Assembly (NCBI GenBank): GCA_964351365.1
Contig: CAYGNP010000002.1
Location: forward strand, 1 to 64,000
Direction of reading: 5' to 3'
DNA length: 64,000 nt
Source: UBA1672 sp964351365
Lineage (GTDB): Bacteria; Pseudomonadota; Alphaproteobacteria; Micavibrionales; Micavibrionaceae
Both the position numbers and the translations under genes were made by a program. The stretch's first letter is position 1; every line of letters begins with the position of its first letter. This document shows positions 1 through 7,673 of this stretch, one piece after another. The notes under the pieces were generated by a model. That model was not told the DNA's origin. It saw only the letters and a program-made list of their open reading frames with translations, and searched no databases.

Positions 1-3
1 TCA

Positions 4-15
4 CCCCGAAAGGGG
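4..15. terminator. Short GC hairpin at window edge
   Basis: CCCC-GAAA-GGGG forms a four-pair stem with a GNRA-type tetraloop. It lies about 85 bases downstream of the leftward small membrane gene and could terminate that transcript, or a rightward gene ending before the window. No clear T-tract is visible on the plus side and the minus side leaves the window, so the call is weak. Confidence 0.3.
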
Positions 16-100
16 CTTAAATTAACAAAAGTCGCGCTTCAAAATAGAATCCACCTCCTGAAAGATATTGGTTCTCTAATAGAATTATGCAATATAAAAG

Positions 101-319
101 TTATTTTTGTTTATCAATTTCTTTAATTGCATGCATACATAGCGCGGCGTAAAGCACCATTGCTGCATTTATAGATGATAGGCTCAATAAGGTTTCTAAA
201 TCGTTCAGACTGAATCCATCCTGCATATTACTAATGAAATCACCAGCAGCATCAATGCATAACAAAGCTCCCAAAAAGAGCGTATACCAAAAATGGCGAG
301 TAAACACATATACGAGCAT
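101..319 (-). CDS. Small membrane protein, C-terminal half of a probably frameshifted gene
   Basis: This 72-residue frame has two hydrophobic segments, around residues 10-28 and 48-65, and a basic lysine-rich C terminus. No family is recognised. Its first ATG lies inside the end of the upstream frame (252-569). Removing one base from the A-run at 321-324 (a T-run on the coding strand) would fuse the two frames without a break into a protein of about 175 residues with roughly four membrane segments. It is therefore either the tail of a frameshifted or miscalled gene, or a small translationally coupled membrane protein. I favour the frameshift, because the upstream frame ends in a short tail without a matching membrane segment. 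Confidence 0.45.
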   Translation of the reverse strand: MLVYVFTRHFWYTLFLGALLCIDAAGDFISNMQDGFSLNDLETLLSLSSINAAMVLYAALCMHAIKEIDKQK

Positions 320-569
320 TAAAAGCCGTTGTTACCAGAACGATTAAAAAATCACCTGTTGCTAAAAAATCAATTAAATCAATAGCTTTTTCATCTGCTT
401 CAGCGATTACCTGTTGACCTTTATAGAGCAAGAAAAGCAAAGCAAACTGATAGATCATAAAAAATATAATCAACGCCTTTGATATTTTAATGAATTGATT
501 AGCAGTTTGTTTGTTTAATCCAGCATATGTTGGCTTCTCTGATTTTTCTTGGTCTTTATTTTCATACAT
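252..569 (-). CDS. Small membrane protein, N-terminal half of a probably frameshifted gene
   Basis: This 105-residue frame starts with a charged, lysine- and glutamate-rich cytoplasmic stretch of about 30 residues. A hydrophobic segment follows at about residues 32-50 and another begins near residue 73. No conserved family is recognised. The reading frame appears to slip at the T-run corresponding to 321-324, where the other frame continues the membrane-protein character (see 101-319). Upstream, the next gene on the same strand ends at 772, and a strong palindromic terminator separates the two. Function is unknown. Confidence 0.45.
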   Translation of the reverse strand: MYENKDQEKSEKPTYAGLNKQTANQFIKISKALIIFFMIYQFALLFLLYKGQQVIAEADEKAIDLIDFLATGDFLIVLVTTAFNARICVYSPFLVYALFGSFVMH

Positions 570-717
570 TATCTACTCATCCCAACATTCAAAGCGGTTA
601 TAACTTTTAAATTATATCCCCTGATTGTTGTTTTTCAAACCATCCATTTTGCATTGCCCTTTGAAAGTTCTAAGTGAAGTGCGAATAAACGATGATTGAT
701 GGTAGAGTGTTGATGGA

Positions 718-761
718 TAGAAGTAAATAACCCGCCTCATGAGGCGGGTTATTTACTTCTA
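718..761. terminator. Perfect 44-bp palindrome, probable bidirectional terminator
   Basis: The two arms are perfect reverse complements of 21 bases around a central AT, with a GC-rich core (CCCGCCTC / GAGGCGGG) and AT-rich outer arms. It begins 11 bases past the stop codon of the leftward gene at 772-1380, the usual place for an intrinsic terminator. The outer arms supply a T-rich tract on either strand. The perfect symmetry is unusual for a simple terminator. Confidence 0.65.
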
Positions 762-771
762 AAAACGATCA

Positions 772-1380
772 CTATGCTACAATAGGCTTCAAAGCTGAGA
801 CATCAGAAGTAGATGACGGTTCTATTACATGCCCATCTATAATGGTGATAGGCTTCAAGACATCCATATCTCTAGGACTATGTATGGAGAAATCATACGG
901 CTGTATACCAAATTGAAATTCTACAGATAAATGACCTACATCTGCATATCTCTTGCCTTCAAAGACAAGCTCAGGAAATCGCTCTTCAATTGCATTAGTG
1001 TATCTGCTCATTACCTCATCTAAAAAAGGGTTACTTAGACAGACATAATCATCATTCTCGTAATGTTTTTTTACTTGTTTGATTAGAGCTGCATTAAGCG
1101 TTGTAAAAACGGACTGAACATTAGCTTCACTGACATACTTACCACCATCATGTTTAGGGATCAAAATCCCGGGTCTGAATTCAATTTCTCCAATGCAAGG
1201 CTTTGGCATATGCATCGCACTAGTTAATTCGTTTGGATTCAGCCCATACTTTGCTGCGAGCCTGTTAAATTTCTCTTCGGAGATATCACTTTGAGATACA
1301 ATGCAAAATATTTGTAAACACGGGGTTTCCGGGGCACCAAACAAGCTTCTTAGTCTATTTCGCCGTGTTTCTACAGTCAT
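772..1380 (-). CDS. Hypothetical protein, 202 residues
   Basis: No family is recognised. The protein is soluble-looking, with no signal peptide or membrane segment. It has a basic N terminus, a cysteine-containing segment around residues 20-27 and a mixed alpha/beta composition. The ATG at 1380 is the only good start. The gene lies immediately downstream of the IS30-family element, whose transposase ends at 1428 on the same strand, and it is followed by the palindromic terminator at 718-761. It is an accessory gene outside the glycan locus. Codon use and AT content resemble the rest of the left end of the window. Function cannot be assigned. Confidence 0.5.
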   Translation of the reverse strand: MTVETRRNRLRSLFGAPETPCLQIFCIVSQSDISEEKFNRLAAKYGLNPNELTSAMHMPKPCIGEIEFRPGILIPKHDGGKYVSEANVQSVFTTLNAALIKQVKKHYENDDYVCLSNPFLDEVMSRYTNAIEERFPELVFEGKRYADVGHLSVEFQFGIQPYDFSIHSPRDMDVLKPITIIDGHVIEPSSTSDVSALKPIVA

Positions 1381-1407
1381 GATCTTAAGCTATATGGAAA
1401 AACAATA

Positions 1408-2482
1408 AATTGCAAATTAATTGTTTCTTAAGCCAAATTGCTTTTAAAAACTTGCATAGGCGTTCTGTATCCCAAACATCTGCGCGGTGTATTGTTCATT
1501 ATATTTTCAATGCGCTGTAAATCCTTGTCACTAACGTTGTCCAAATCAATTTCTCGTGGCAAGAAGCGCCTGATACGATTGTTATTACATTCAACAGCGC
1601 CTTTTTGCCATGGCGCTTGTGGATCGCAAAAGTATGTGTTCATACCGAGCTTCTTGCGGAGCAGGGGATAGGACATGAATTCAAAACCACGATCAAACGT
1701 CATGGTTTGTGTCATATCTTTTGGTAGATCGTTGAGCTTATCGATAATCGTTTTTGCAACGGCGTCAGGCTTCCGATTATCATTTTTAGCAAGAAGGGTA
1801 TAGCGGCTTTTGCGCTCAATCAGGCTGGTAACATTTGATTTTGAGCCTTCTTTACGCGCAAATATCATCAAATCACCCTCCCAATGACCGTAAGTTTCAC
1901 GGGTGCTGATAATTTCAGGTCGGAACTTAATGCCAAATTCTTCGGGAACTCGATTGCCGCGTGGCTTGCGGCTATAGGCTTTACGCCGATGTTTACGGCC
2001 TTTGAAGAGGTAGCTATAGAGTTTCAGCTCTTTGCCTTCAGTGCTGTAAATGAACCTGTATATAGTTTCGGCACAGGCGTAAAACATCTGAATACCCAAA
2101 TCCTTCAAATATCCTGCAATTTGATCTGGAGACCAATATTCTTTGATTTTCTCAATCACAAAAGCTTTGAGATCAGGATACCTCCGAAACAATTGTAAAC
2201 TCCGGCGTCTGCGCCGATAATATTCTTGAGCATTCAACGGATAATAACCGTTCATTTTATGATCATCTTCCTCAAAATACATGTTGCGATTGATCTCGCG
2301 GTAGATTGTCGAATGATGACGACCAAGTTTCTTCGCAATCTCAACGGCTGACATTTTTCTGCCAAGCATCAAATAAATCTGTCTACGTTCTTCTAGCGAG
2401 AGGTGTGTGTGATGTTTTTTCTGTCCCATTTGCAAAAATGTCCTTTCCTGTATGCATTGGAAATAAACGTTTTTCGCATTTG
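1408..2482 (-). mobile_element. IS30-family insertion sequence
   Basis: The element is defined by its single transposase gene. Imperfect inverted ends can be aligned with small gaps: AAATTGCAAATTAATTGTTT on the left (from 1408) against AAATGCGAAAAACGTTTATTT on the opposite strand, ending at 2481. About 1.07 kb would be a normal IS30-family length. The alignment needs gaps and I see no convincing target-site duplication, so the exact ends are tentative. The left end would overlap the last codons of the transposase. Confidence 0.5.
1428..2435 (-). CDS. IS30-family transposase
   Basis: This DDE transposase of 335 residues catalyses cut-and-paste or copy-out movement of its element. An N-terminal helix-turn-helix is visible around residues 12-50 (LSLEERRQIYLML, then HHSTIYREINRN). 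The catalytic core shows the expected three acidic positions: D in GHWEGDLM, D in TFDRGFEF and E in KGAVECNNNRIRRF. The frame is intact, so the copy may still be active. The first codon used here is TTG at 2435, preceded by AAAGGA at a spacing of six bases; ATG at 2429 is the alternative. It lies between an unknown gene and the start of the surface-glycan locus, a common place for insertion sequences. Confidence 0.93.
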   Translation of the reverse strand: MQMGQKKHHTHLSLEERRQIYLMLGRKMSAVEIAKKLGRHHSTIYREINRNMYFEEDDHKMNGYYPLNAQEYYRRRRRSLQLFRRYPDLKAFVIEKIKEYWSPDQIAGYLKDLGIQMFYACAETIYRFIYSTEGKELKLYSYLFKGRKHRRKAYSRKPRGNRVPEEFGIKFRPEIISTRETYGHWEGDLMIFARKEGSKSNVTSLIERKSRYTLLAKNDNRKPDAVAKTIIDKLNDLPKDMTQTMTFDRGFEFMSYPLLRKKLGMNTYFCDPQAPWQKGAVECNNNRIRRFLPREIDLDNVSDKDLQRIENIMNNTPRRCLGYRTPMQVFKSNLA

Positions 2483-2506
2483 GGGATAGACAGTGCCCTT
2501 GTCAAA

Positions 2507-2545
2507 GATATTGGTGTGATAATATATATTATGTAATACAATATC
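2507..2545. promoter_or_regulatory. AT-rich dyad upstream of the O-acyltransferase gene
   Basis: GATATTG at 2507-2513 is inverted as CAATATC at 2539-2545. An inner 14-base perfect palindrome (ATAATATATATTAT, 2519-2532) has almost the same centre. It lies about 80 bases upstream of the acyltransferase start and outside the proposed IS end. It could be an operator, a promoter region or an insertion target. There is no direct evidence for any of these roles. Confidence 0.3.
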
Positions 2546-2626
2546 ACTGGGATGAGTAGGGTGGTTGTGACTGTATATGTTGTACTTTTGGCATGAGAAC
2601 CTTAGCATGCAGGTCTGAACTTACGT

Positions 2627-4534
2627 TTGAGAGAGATTTTGAGCCTTTCCGCCAACGATTATCGCCTTGATATTGACTGCCTGCGCATGCTTGCTGTTGT
2701 GCTTGTTGTTCTGTTCCATTGTGGATTTTCGTTATTTCAAGGTGGTTATATTGGCGTTGATTTATTTTTTGTGATTAGCGGATATGTTATGAGCCGCGTC
2801 TTTACGCATCATGAATTAACCTGGCAGTCGCTGGTTTTATTTTATCAAAAACGTATCTTGCGAATTTATCCGGCTTTGCTTGGAATGCTTATTTTAACAA
2901 CTATTTTTGGTGCGCTGTGGCTGAGTACGAATGCCTTTGATTATTTTGGCAAGCAAATGTTTTTTGCGGGCTTATCGGTCTCTAATCTTTTTTATGCACG
3001 CGGCTTTGATTATTTCAGCGCGGTATCACCATTGTTACTGCATACATGGTCATTGGCTGTTGAGATGCAGTTTTATCTTATTTTTCCGCTTATTATTTTG
3101 TTGCAGCGTATTTTTCATGTGCGGTTAAAAATTTCACCGTTTTATTTCTGTTCGCTGCTGGCGATTTTATTTTTTGCTTGGGCTGAATTTCATTCCCATG
3201 AAACAAAGAGTTTTTTCCTTACAGATCGGCGTATATTCGAGTTTTTAATTGGCGCAGCGGCTGCAAACTTACCATCTTATAGAGATTTACAGCCAAAGAT
3301 ATCATTATACATAATTATCTTGTGTCTATTCGGGATTGTGTTGTTTAGTATGTTTATTGAGCCCAAAGCGCATCACCCTGGGCTGTATACTCTGCCCCCT
3401 ACTCTGGCCTGCGCATATATTATGGTATATTTTGCTTCGAAGCCCTGTGGTGATCATGTTCTTCTGCGCTCTGGGGCTTATGTCGGTAAATTATCATACG
3501 GTATTTATCTGTATCATTTTCCTGTCATCATCTTTGGTAAAGAGATTTTTCATTTAAATAGCTTGGCGCTGCTTGCATGCAGTTTGTTTATTACCTTTCC
3601 GCTTGCGTATTTTTCTTACAGATATGTTGAAACACCAATAAGGCGGAGTGGCTATGTGCTGTCACGCAGGTCACTTGTTGCGACTATGGCCGTTATTTTT
3701 CTTGCGCTTGGGCTATCGGCGTTTGGGTATTTAACAGCAAAAGCCGGGGGATGGCCACAGCGCCTGAAGTATTTTAATTCATATGCATATAGTGTTTCTG
3801 TGCAGCACACGCAGCGCAAAGAGAGTTTCAAGCGAGGCATTAATATTAGCAAGGGTGAAAAGGGGCGCATTTTATTTGTCGGAGATTCCGTGCTGGAGCA
3901 ATATATTGATCCTATTGTCGGGGCCCTTGGAATCCCCAAAGAGCAGGTGGATTCTATTACGCGTGGAGGATGCTTGTTGCTTAAGGGGGGCGATTTTATT
4001 GATAGTTTTGCCGATATATCCTGTAACGGATTGAAGAGTCATTTGTATATGAGTGATAAACACTATGATTATGTTGTTTTTTCTCAGGATTGGGGTGGCT
4101 ACGGGTCATTATTGCGTAATGCTGTTGCCTCCTCTAATAATAAATCCTTCGACTATTTAGCGCCTTTTTTAATTGAAAGCCTTGAGCATTTCAAGGGTCG
4201 CGGTTCGCAGATTATTATGCTTGGTGTACATCCTGTGATCGGATATGACGCCCTGATTGAAATTTCGCCTATGATGAGCCAGGCGCAGTATATTGTGTTT
4301 CGTGACAGCCTTGTGATTGAAGATGAGGTTCCGGGAAATCGAGCGTTCATGGATGATGTTGCAAGGCGTTATGACGCTCAGATTTTTCATCCTATTGATA
4401 TTTTTTGCACAGAAACTCTCTGCGAGACACATAATGACGAATGGGGATATTTCTTTGATAGCCAGCACGTAACACAGGCAGGACAGGAAAAAGCGGAAGT
4501 TTTCTTTAATGATCGTCTAAAAAACTTGCAATGA
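2627..4534 (+). CDS. OafA-type acyltransferase with C-terminal SGNH domain
   Basis: This membrane O-acyltransferase of 635 residues probably acetylates a surface polysaccharide or peptidoglycan sugar. The N-terminal acyltransferase-3 domain (about residues 10-370) has around ten hydrophobic helices and the family opening LDIDCLRMLAVVLVVLFHCG. The C-terminal half is an SGNH hydrolase-like domain with nucleophile motif GDS near residue 419 and the D-x-x-H pair (DSQH) near residue 611. The length is normal for this fusion. The frame opens with TTG at 2627, and no ATG fits before the conserved start, so the exact start is uncertain. The 3' end overlaps the convergent methyltransferase gene by 29 bases. 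It lies at the left edge of the glycan locus, consistent with glycan decoration. Confidence 0.85.
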   Translation: MREILSLSANDYRLDIDCLRMLAVVLVVLFHCGFSLFQGGYIGVDLFFVISGYVMSRVFTHHELTWQSLVLFYQKRILRIYPALLGMLILTTIFGALWLSTNAFDYFGKQMFFAGLSVSNLFYARGFDYFSAVSPLLLHTWSLAVEMQFYLIFPLIILLQRIFHVRLKISPFYFCSLLAILFFAWAEFHSHETKSFFLTDRRIFEFLIGAAAANLPSYRDLQPKISLYIIILCLFGIVLFSMFIEPKAHHPGLYTLPPTLACAYIMVYFASKPCGDHVLLRSGAYVGKLSYGIYLYHFPVIIFGKEIFHLNSLALLACSLFITFPLAYFSYRYVETPIRRSGYVLSRRSLVATMAVIFLALGLSAFGYLTAKAGGWPQRLKYFNSYAYSVSVQHTQRKESFKRGINISKGEKGRILFVGDSVLEQYIDPIVGALGIPKEQVDSITRGGCLLLKGGDFIDSFADISCNGLKSHLYMSDKHYDYVVFSQDWGGYGSLLRNAVASSNNKSFDYLAPFLIESLEHFKGRGSQIIMLGVHPVIGYDALIEISPMMSQAQYIVFRDSLVIEDEVPGNRAFMDDVARRYDAQIFHPIDIFCTETLCETHNDEWGYFFDSQHVTQAGQEKAEVFFNDRLKNLQ

Positions 4535-5282
4535 TGCCAATAAATTTACCCTCAAATTCAAAAATTTTGAACGGCTTTTGAAGTGATGTTACAAGATCTT
4601 TGAAATGCGCGTTGTCTTGAATATCATCGAATAAAATTACTGTGTTTTTATGAAACTTTTTGTGAAGTATCTCATAGGCAAACGCCCTGCCCTTATAACT
4701 CTTATCGCTGTCATAATGAAAAAGATCAATTTTCTGAATCGATTTTTCAAATTCAGGTAGATTGTTTTCATCCCCATCTATGCGCAGGCTCCAATTACTT
4801 TTGAGGCTATCGTCAACAATATATCCCACCAATTCTTCAGGTGATTTATATCTGAAGTACGGGAAGTCGCTAGAGTAAAGATGGGCCGGTAGTGCGTTGT
4901 TTTTTATGGCTGTCAGTATGGCCTGGCTTGACCAGCCCGCCGCAACGCCAGTTTCAACAATTATTTCAGGCTTTAGGTATCGCGTAAGAAAATACAGCAT
5001 TGGATAGTTGCCGCCGCCGCCAAGGTCAAGGCCAAGGGCTTGTAATTTTTTTTGTGCCTGAGTTTTAATATTTAGGCATGCATCCTGCGTCTCATGCCAT
5101 AAATTCGCGTCTAAATTTTGGAGCAACTTTCGATAGTCTTCCGCATTTTTTTTATACCACTCTTTTACCTGTTCTTTTTGCGCGCTATCTTCCTGAAAGC
5201 GAACAATAACCTTGCCGATCATCACAGAAAAGTTTTTTCTTTTCAGGCTATTTTTGGCGATGTTTAGGGTTTTTGCTAGCAT
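4506..5282 (-). CDS. Class I SAM-dependent methyltransferase (Methyltransf_24-like)
   Basis: 258 residues. The SAM-binding motif I is visible as IIVETGVAAGWSSQAIL near residue 108, followed by an acidic motif II region (LYSSDFP) and a DLFHYDSDKSYKG segment typical of the family that includes sugar and macrolide O-methyltransferases. The N-terminal 80 residues are helical and rich in Lys and Gln. The 3' end overlaps the convergent acyltransferase gene by 29 bases, and the 5' end faces a divergent glycosyltransferase across 80 bases. By context it probably methylates a glycan residue or terminates a chain. The exact substrate cannot be inferred. Confidence 0.75.
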   Translation of the reverse strand: MLAKTLNIAKNSLKRKNFSVMIGKVIVRFQEDSAQKEQVKEWYKKNAEDYRKLLQNLDANLWHETQDACLNIKTQAQKKLQALGLDLGGGGNYPMLYFLTRYLKPEIIVETGVAAGWSSQAILTAIKNNALPAHLYSSDFPYFRYKSPEELVGYIVDDSLKSNWSLRIDGDENNLPEFEKSIQKIDLFHYDSDKSYKGRAFAYEILHKKFHKNTVILFDDIQDNAHFKDLVTSLQKPFKIFEFEGKFIGIIASFLDDH

Positions 5283-5364
5283 GTATAACTATCCTCTATA
5301 CTTTTAAGTATCGTGAATATTGTTTATAAACAAGTGCTAATAACCTTGCGGATGGATGTCGGCC

Positions 5365-6474
5365 ATGCATATTGCTTTTGTTTTGCCTGACCTCAAGGGA
5401 GGCGGTGCACAAAAAATGATTATTAATCTTGCGAACTGGTTTTCGGCGCGTGGTCATAAGGTTGATTTGGTTGTTTTTAACTCTGATGGTGTTTACCGTG
5501 ATTTGGTGCAGACTGATGTCACGCTACATGACCTAAAATGTAGGCGTAGTATTAAAGCAATTATGCCGCTTCGTTCCTATATCAATATAAAAAAACCTGA
5601 GCTCTTATTTTCAGCGATTATACATGTAAATATCATCTGCATTTTGAGCCGTATTTTTTTGAAGTATAAAGTTAAGCTTGTGATTAGTGAGCGCAATAAT
5701 ATCATGCAGAATTTTCATCAATCTTCGCTTTTCGTGTTCATGTTTTGGCGCATTTTACTATCCATTCTGTACCCCATGAGTGATTATGTTATCACTATTT
5801 CAGACGGTGTTGCGCGCGAGCTAAAACGATTTCTTTTTTTGCCTGCGCTTTGTAAAATCATGACGATTTATAACCCTGTGGTTACGGATGAGTTTGATGC
5901 ACTTTTGAGCAGACCCTCTAAAACAAACATCTTTTCAGATGATTGCCGATTAAAACTTATTACATCCGGGCGACTTGTTGAACAGAAGGACTACCCTACT
6001 CTCTTGCGGGCATTTGCGTTGTGTCTTAAGGAGGAGCCTAAAGCTGAGCTGGTTATACTCGGAGATGGAGCATTAAGGTCTGTTCTTGAGGATTTGTGCA
6101 TGGAATTAAAGATTGAGCAACAGGTTTCATTTATGGGATTTGTTGATAACCCCCTAGCCTATTTGGCTCAAGGGGATGTTTTTGTTATGAGTTCCGCGTG
6201 GGAGGGTTTTTGTAATGTGATAGTGGAGGCCTTGTATTGCGGGCTTGATGTTGCTGTAACAGACTGCGTTTCTGGACCTGCTGAAATTTTAGAAAATGGG
6301 ATTTATGGGACTTTGGTTGAGGTTGGCAATGTTAATGCGCTTGCAAAAGCAATTTTAGCCACTCGCTCTGTTAAGAATGATGCATTTAGGCAAAAAAGCA
6401 GGGCTATGGATTTTCATGTTGGAAAAATTGGAGTGCAGTTTGAAGAGAAATTTGCGGAGTTAGTGCGAGTATGA
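5365..6474 (+). CDS. GT4-family glycosyltransferase
   Basis: A retaining GT-B glycosyltransferase of about 369 residues. The N-terminal domain carries the glycine-rich acceptor loop (LPDLKGGGAQKM), and the C-terminal donor domain has LVTSGRLVEQKDY-like and SAWEGFCNVIVEALYCG (E-x7-E) signatures near residue 277. I chose the ATG at 5365 over that at 5356: GGATGG lies nine bases upstream of 5365, and the protein then opens directly with the family's beta strand (MHIAFVLPD). The next gene overlaps by four bases (ATGA), so the two are co-translated. It resembles the GT at 24926-26041 in its opening and probably adds a sugar to the same glycan. Donor and linkage are unknown. Confidence 0.85.
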   Translation: MHIAFVLPDLKGGGAQKMIINLANWFSARGHKVDLVVFNSDGVYRDLVQTDVTLHDLKCRRSIKAIMPLRSYINIKKPELLFSAIIHVNIICILSRIFLKYKVKLVISERNNIMQNFHQSSLFVFMFWRILLSILYPMSDYVITISDGVARELKRFLFLPALCKIMTIYNPVVTDEFDALLSRPSKTNIFSDDCRLKLITSGRLVEQKDYPTLLRAFALCLKEEPKAELVILGDGALRSVLEDLCMELKIEQQVSFMGFVDNPLAYLAQGDVFVMSSAWEGFCNVIVEALYCGLDVAVTDCVSGPAEILENGIYGTLVEVGNVNALAKAILATRSVKNDAFRQKSRAMDFHVGKIGVQFEEKFAELVRV

Positions 6475-7673
6475 TCAACATTTTATTGGTCATTAGCAAA
6501 TTTCCGCCGGAATATTCTGGGCCAGGCGAGCGTATTCCCAAGCTATATAAATGGCTACGTGCGCGAGGACATGATTATGCGTTTCGTGTTTTGTGCAATA
6601 GTATCGAGCACAGTAAGGGAATGCATTACACTCATGATGGCTTGCCGGTTCGCAGAATTTGTGTCTATAGAATATTCGGTTTTTTACCTCTACGCTTTGC
6701 ACGCGCCCTTCATTTTCAATTTGAGTTTATCTGTTCGTTATATGTTTTATTGACATCACCAGAGTATAAGAAGACGAGGCTTTTACATGTTGCCGGACAT
6801 TCTGGTGCGACAGCCGCGGCCCTTGTTTGGGCGCGCATGCGTAAAATTCCAGTAATTATGGAGCTTGTGAATGCTCACGCACCACACCGGCAATCCTATT
6901 TTTTTATATTTAAAACGCCCAAAATCAGGGATCTCTGTGTTATTGCGCTTAATGAGGCGATGGGAAAAAGATGTATCAATGAGGGGCTGGAGGCCAAAAA
7001 GTTATGGTGCAGGCCGAATCCGATTAATACGGATATATTTCATATTGCCGATAAAGCTGAAAAACTGCGCCTGAGAAATCTTCTTACACATTTTACCGAT
7101 GAGCAGATTGTTCTGGTCAGTGTTGCCAAAATGATGCCGCGGAAAAACCAGATTTTAATTCCAGAAATTTTAAAATATTTACCGGAGCGCTATGTTGCAC
7201 TTATTGCTGGGCCTATGGTTTCTGATGGGCCGCTTAAGGCGCGGGATGAGGCGTATGTTCAGGATATGATGGAGATCATTCGCAGTAATAATTTGGAAAA
7301 ACGCGTGATGGTGGTGACCGGTTTTGTATCTGCGCATGAGTTTATTAAAGCAGGGGATATATATCTTATGCCGGCATGGGATGAAGGATTTGGCACCCCG
7401 ATGATAGAGGCTATGGCGTGCGGGTTGCCTGTGATCGGTAACAAAGCGGAACCTGCATTTTGTGACTGGATTAAAACAGGTGAAAACGGATATCTGTGTG
7501 ATATTTCTGAGCCAGCAGAGTGGGCACATGCGGTACAAAATCTTGGCGCTCTAGATAATGAAAGTAAACGAGCGCTATCAGATTATATTCACAAGAGCGC
7601 GGGACAGGATGTTATTAACCAAAAATATGAAGAGATTATTCAGTCTCTGATTCAAGCTTCATCGCAGCAGTAA
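6471..7673 (+). CDS. GT4-family glycosyltransferase
   Basis: 400 residues, GT-B fold. The N terminus has the SKFPPEYSGPGERIPKLY acceptor loop typical of GT4 enzymes. The donor-binding half contains VSVAKMMPRKNQ and the PAWDEGFGTPMIEAMACG E-x7-E motif near residue 300. It starts inside the stop codon of the preceding GT gene (ATGA), indicating an operon of two. Its 3' end overlaps the convergent asparagine-synthetase-like gene by 38 bases. It is likely a second elongating transferase of the surface glycan. Substrate specificity cannot be read from the sequence. Confidence 0.85.
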   Translation: MINILLVISKFPPEYSGPGERIPKLYKWLRARGHDYAFRVLCNSIEHSKGMHYTHDGLPVRRICVYRIFGFLPLRFARALHFQFEFICSLYVLLTSPEYKKTRLLHVAGHSGATAAALVWARMRKIPVIMELVNAHAPHRQSYFFIFKTPKIRDLCVIALNEAMGKRCINEGLEAKKLWCRPNPINTDIFHIADKAEKLRLRNLLTHFTDEQIVLVSVAKMMPRKNQILIPEILKYLPERYVALIAGPMVSDGPLKARDEAYVQDMMEIIRSNNLEKRVMVVTGFVSAHEFIKAGDIYLMPAWDEGFGTPMIEAMACGLPVIGNKAEPAFCDWIKTGENGYLCDISEPAEWAHAVQNLGALDNESKRALSDYIHKSAGQDVINQKYEEIIQSLIQASSQQ

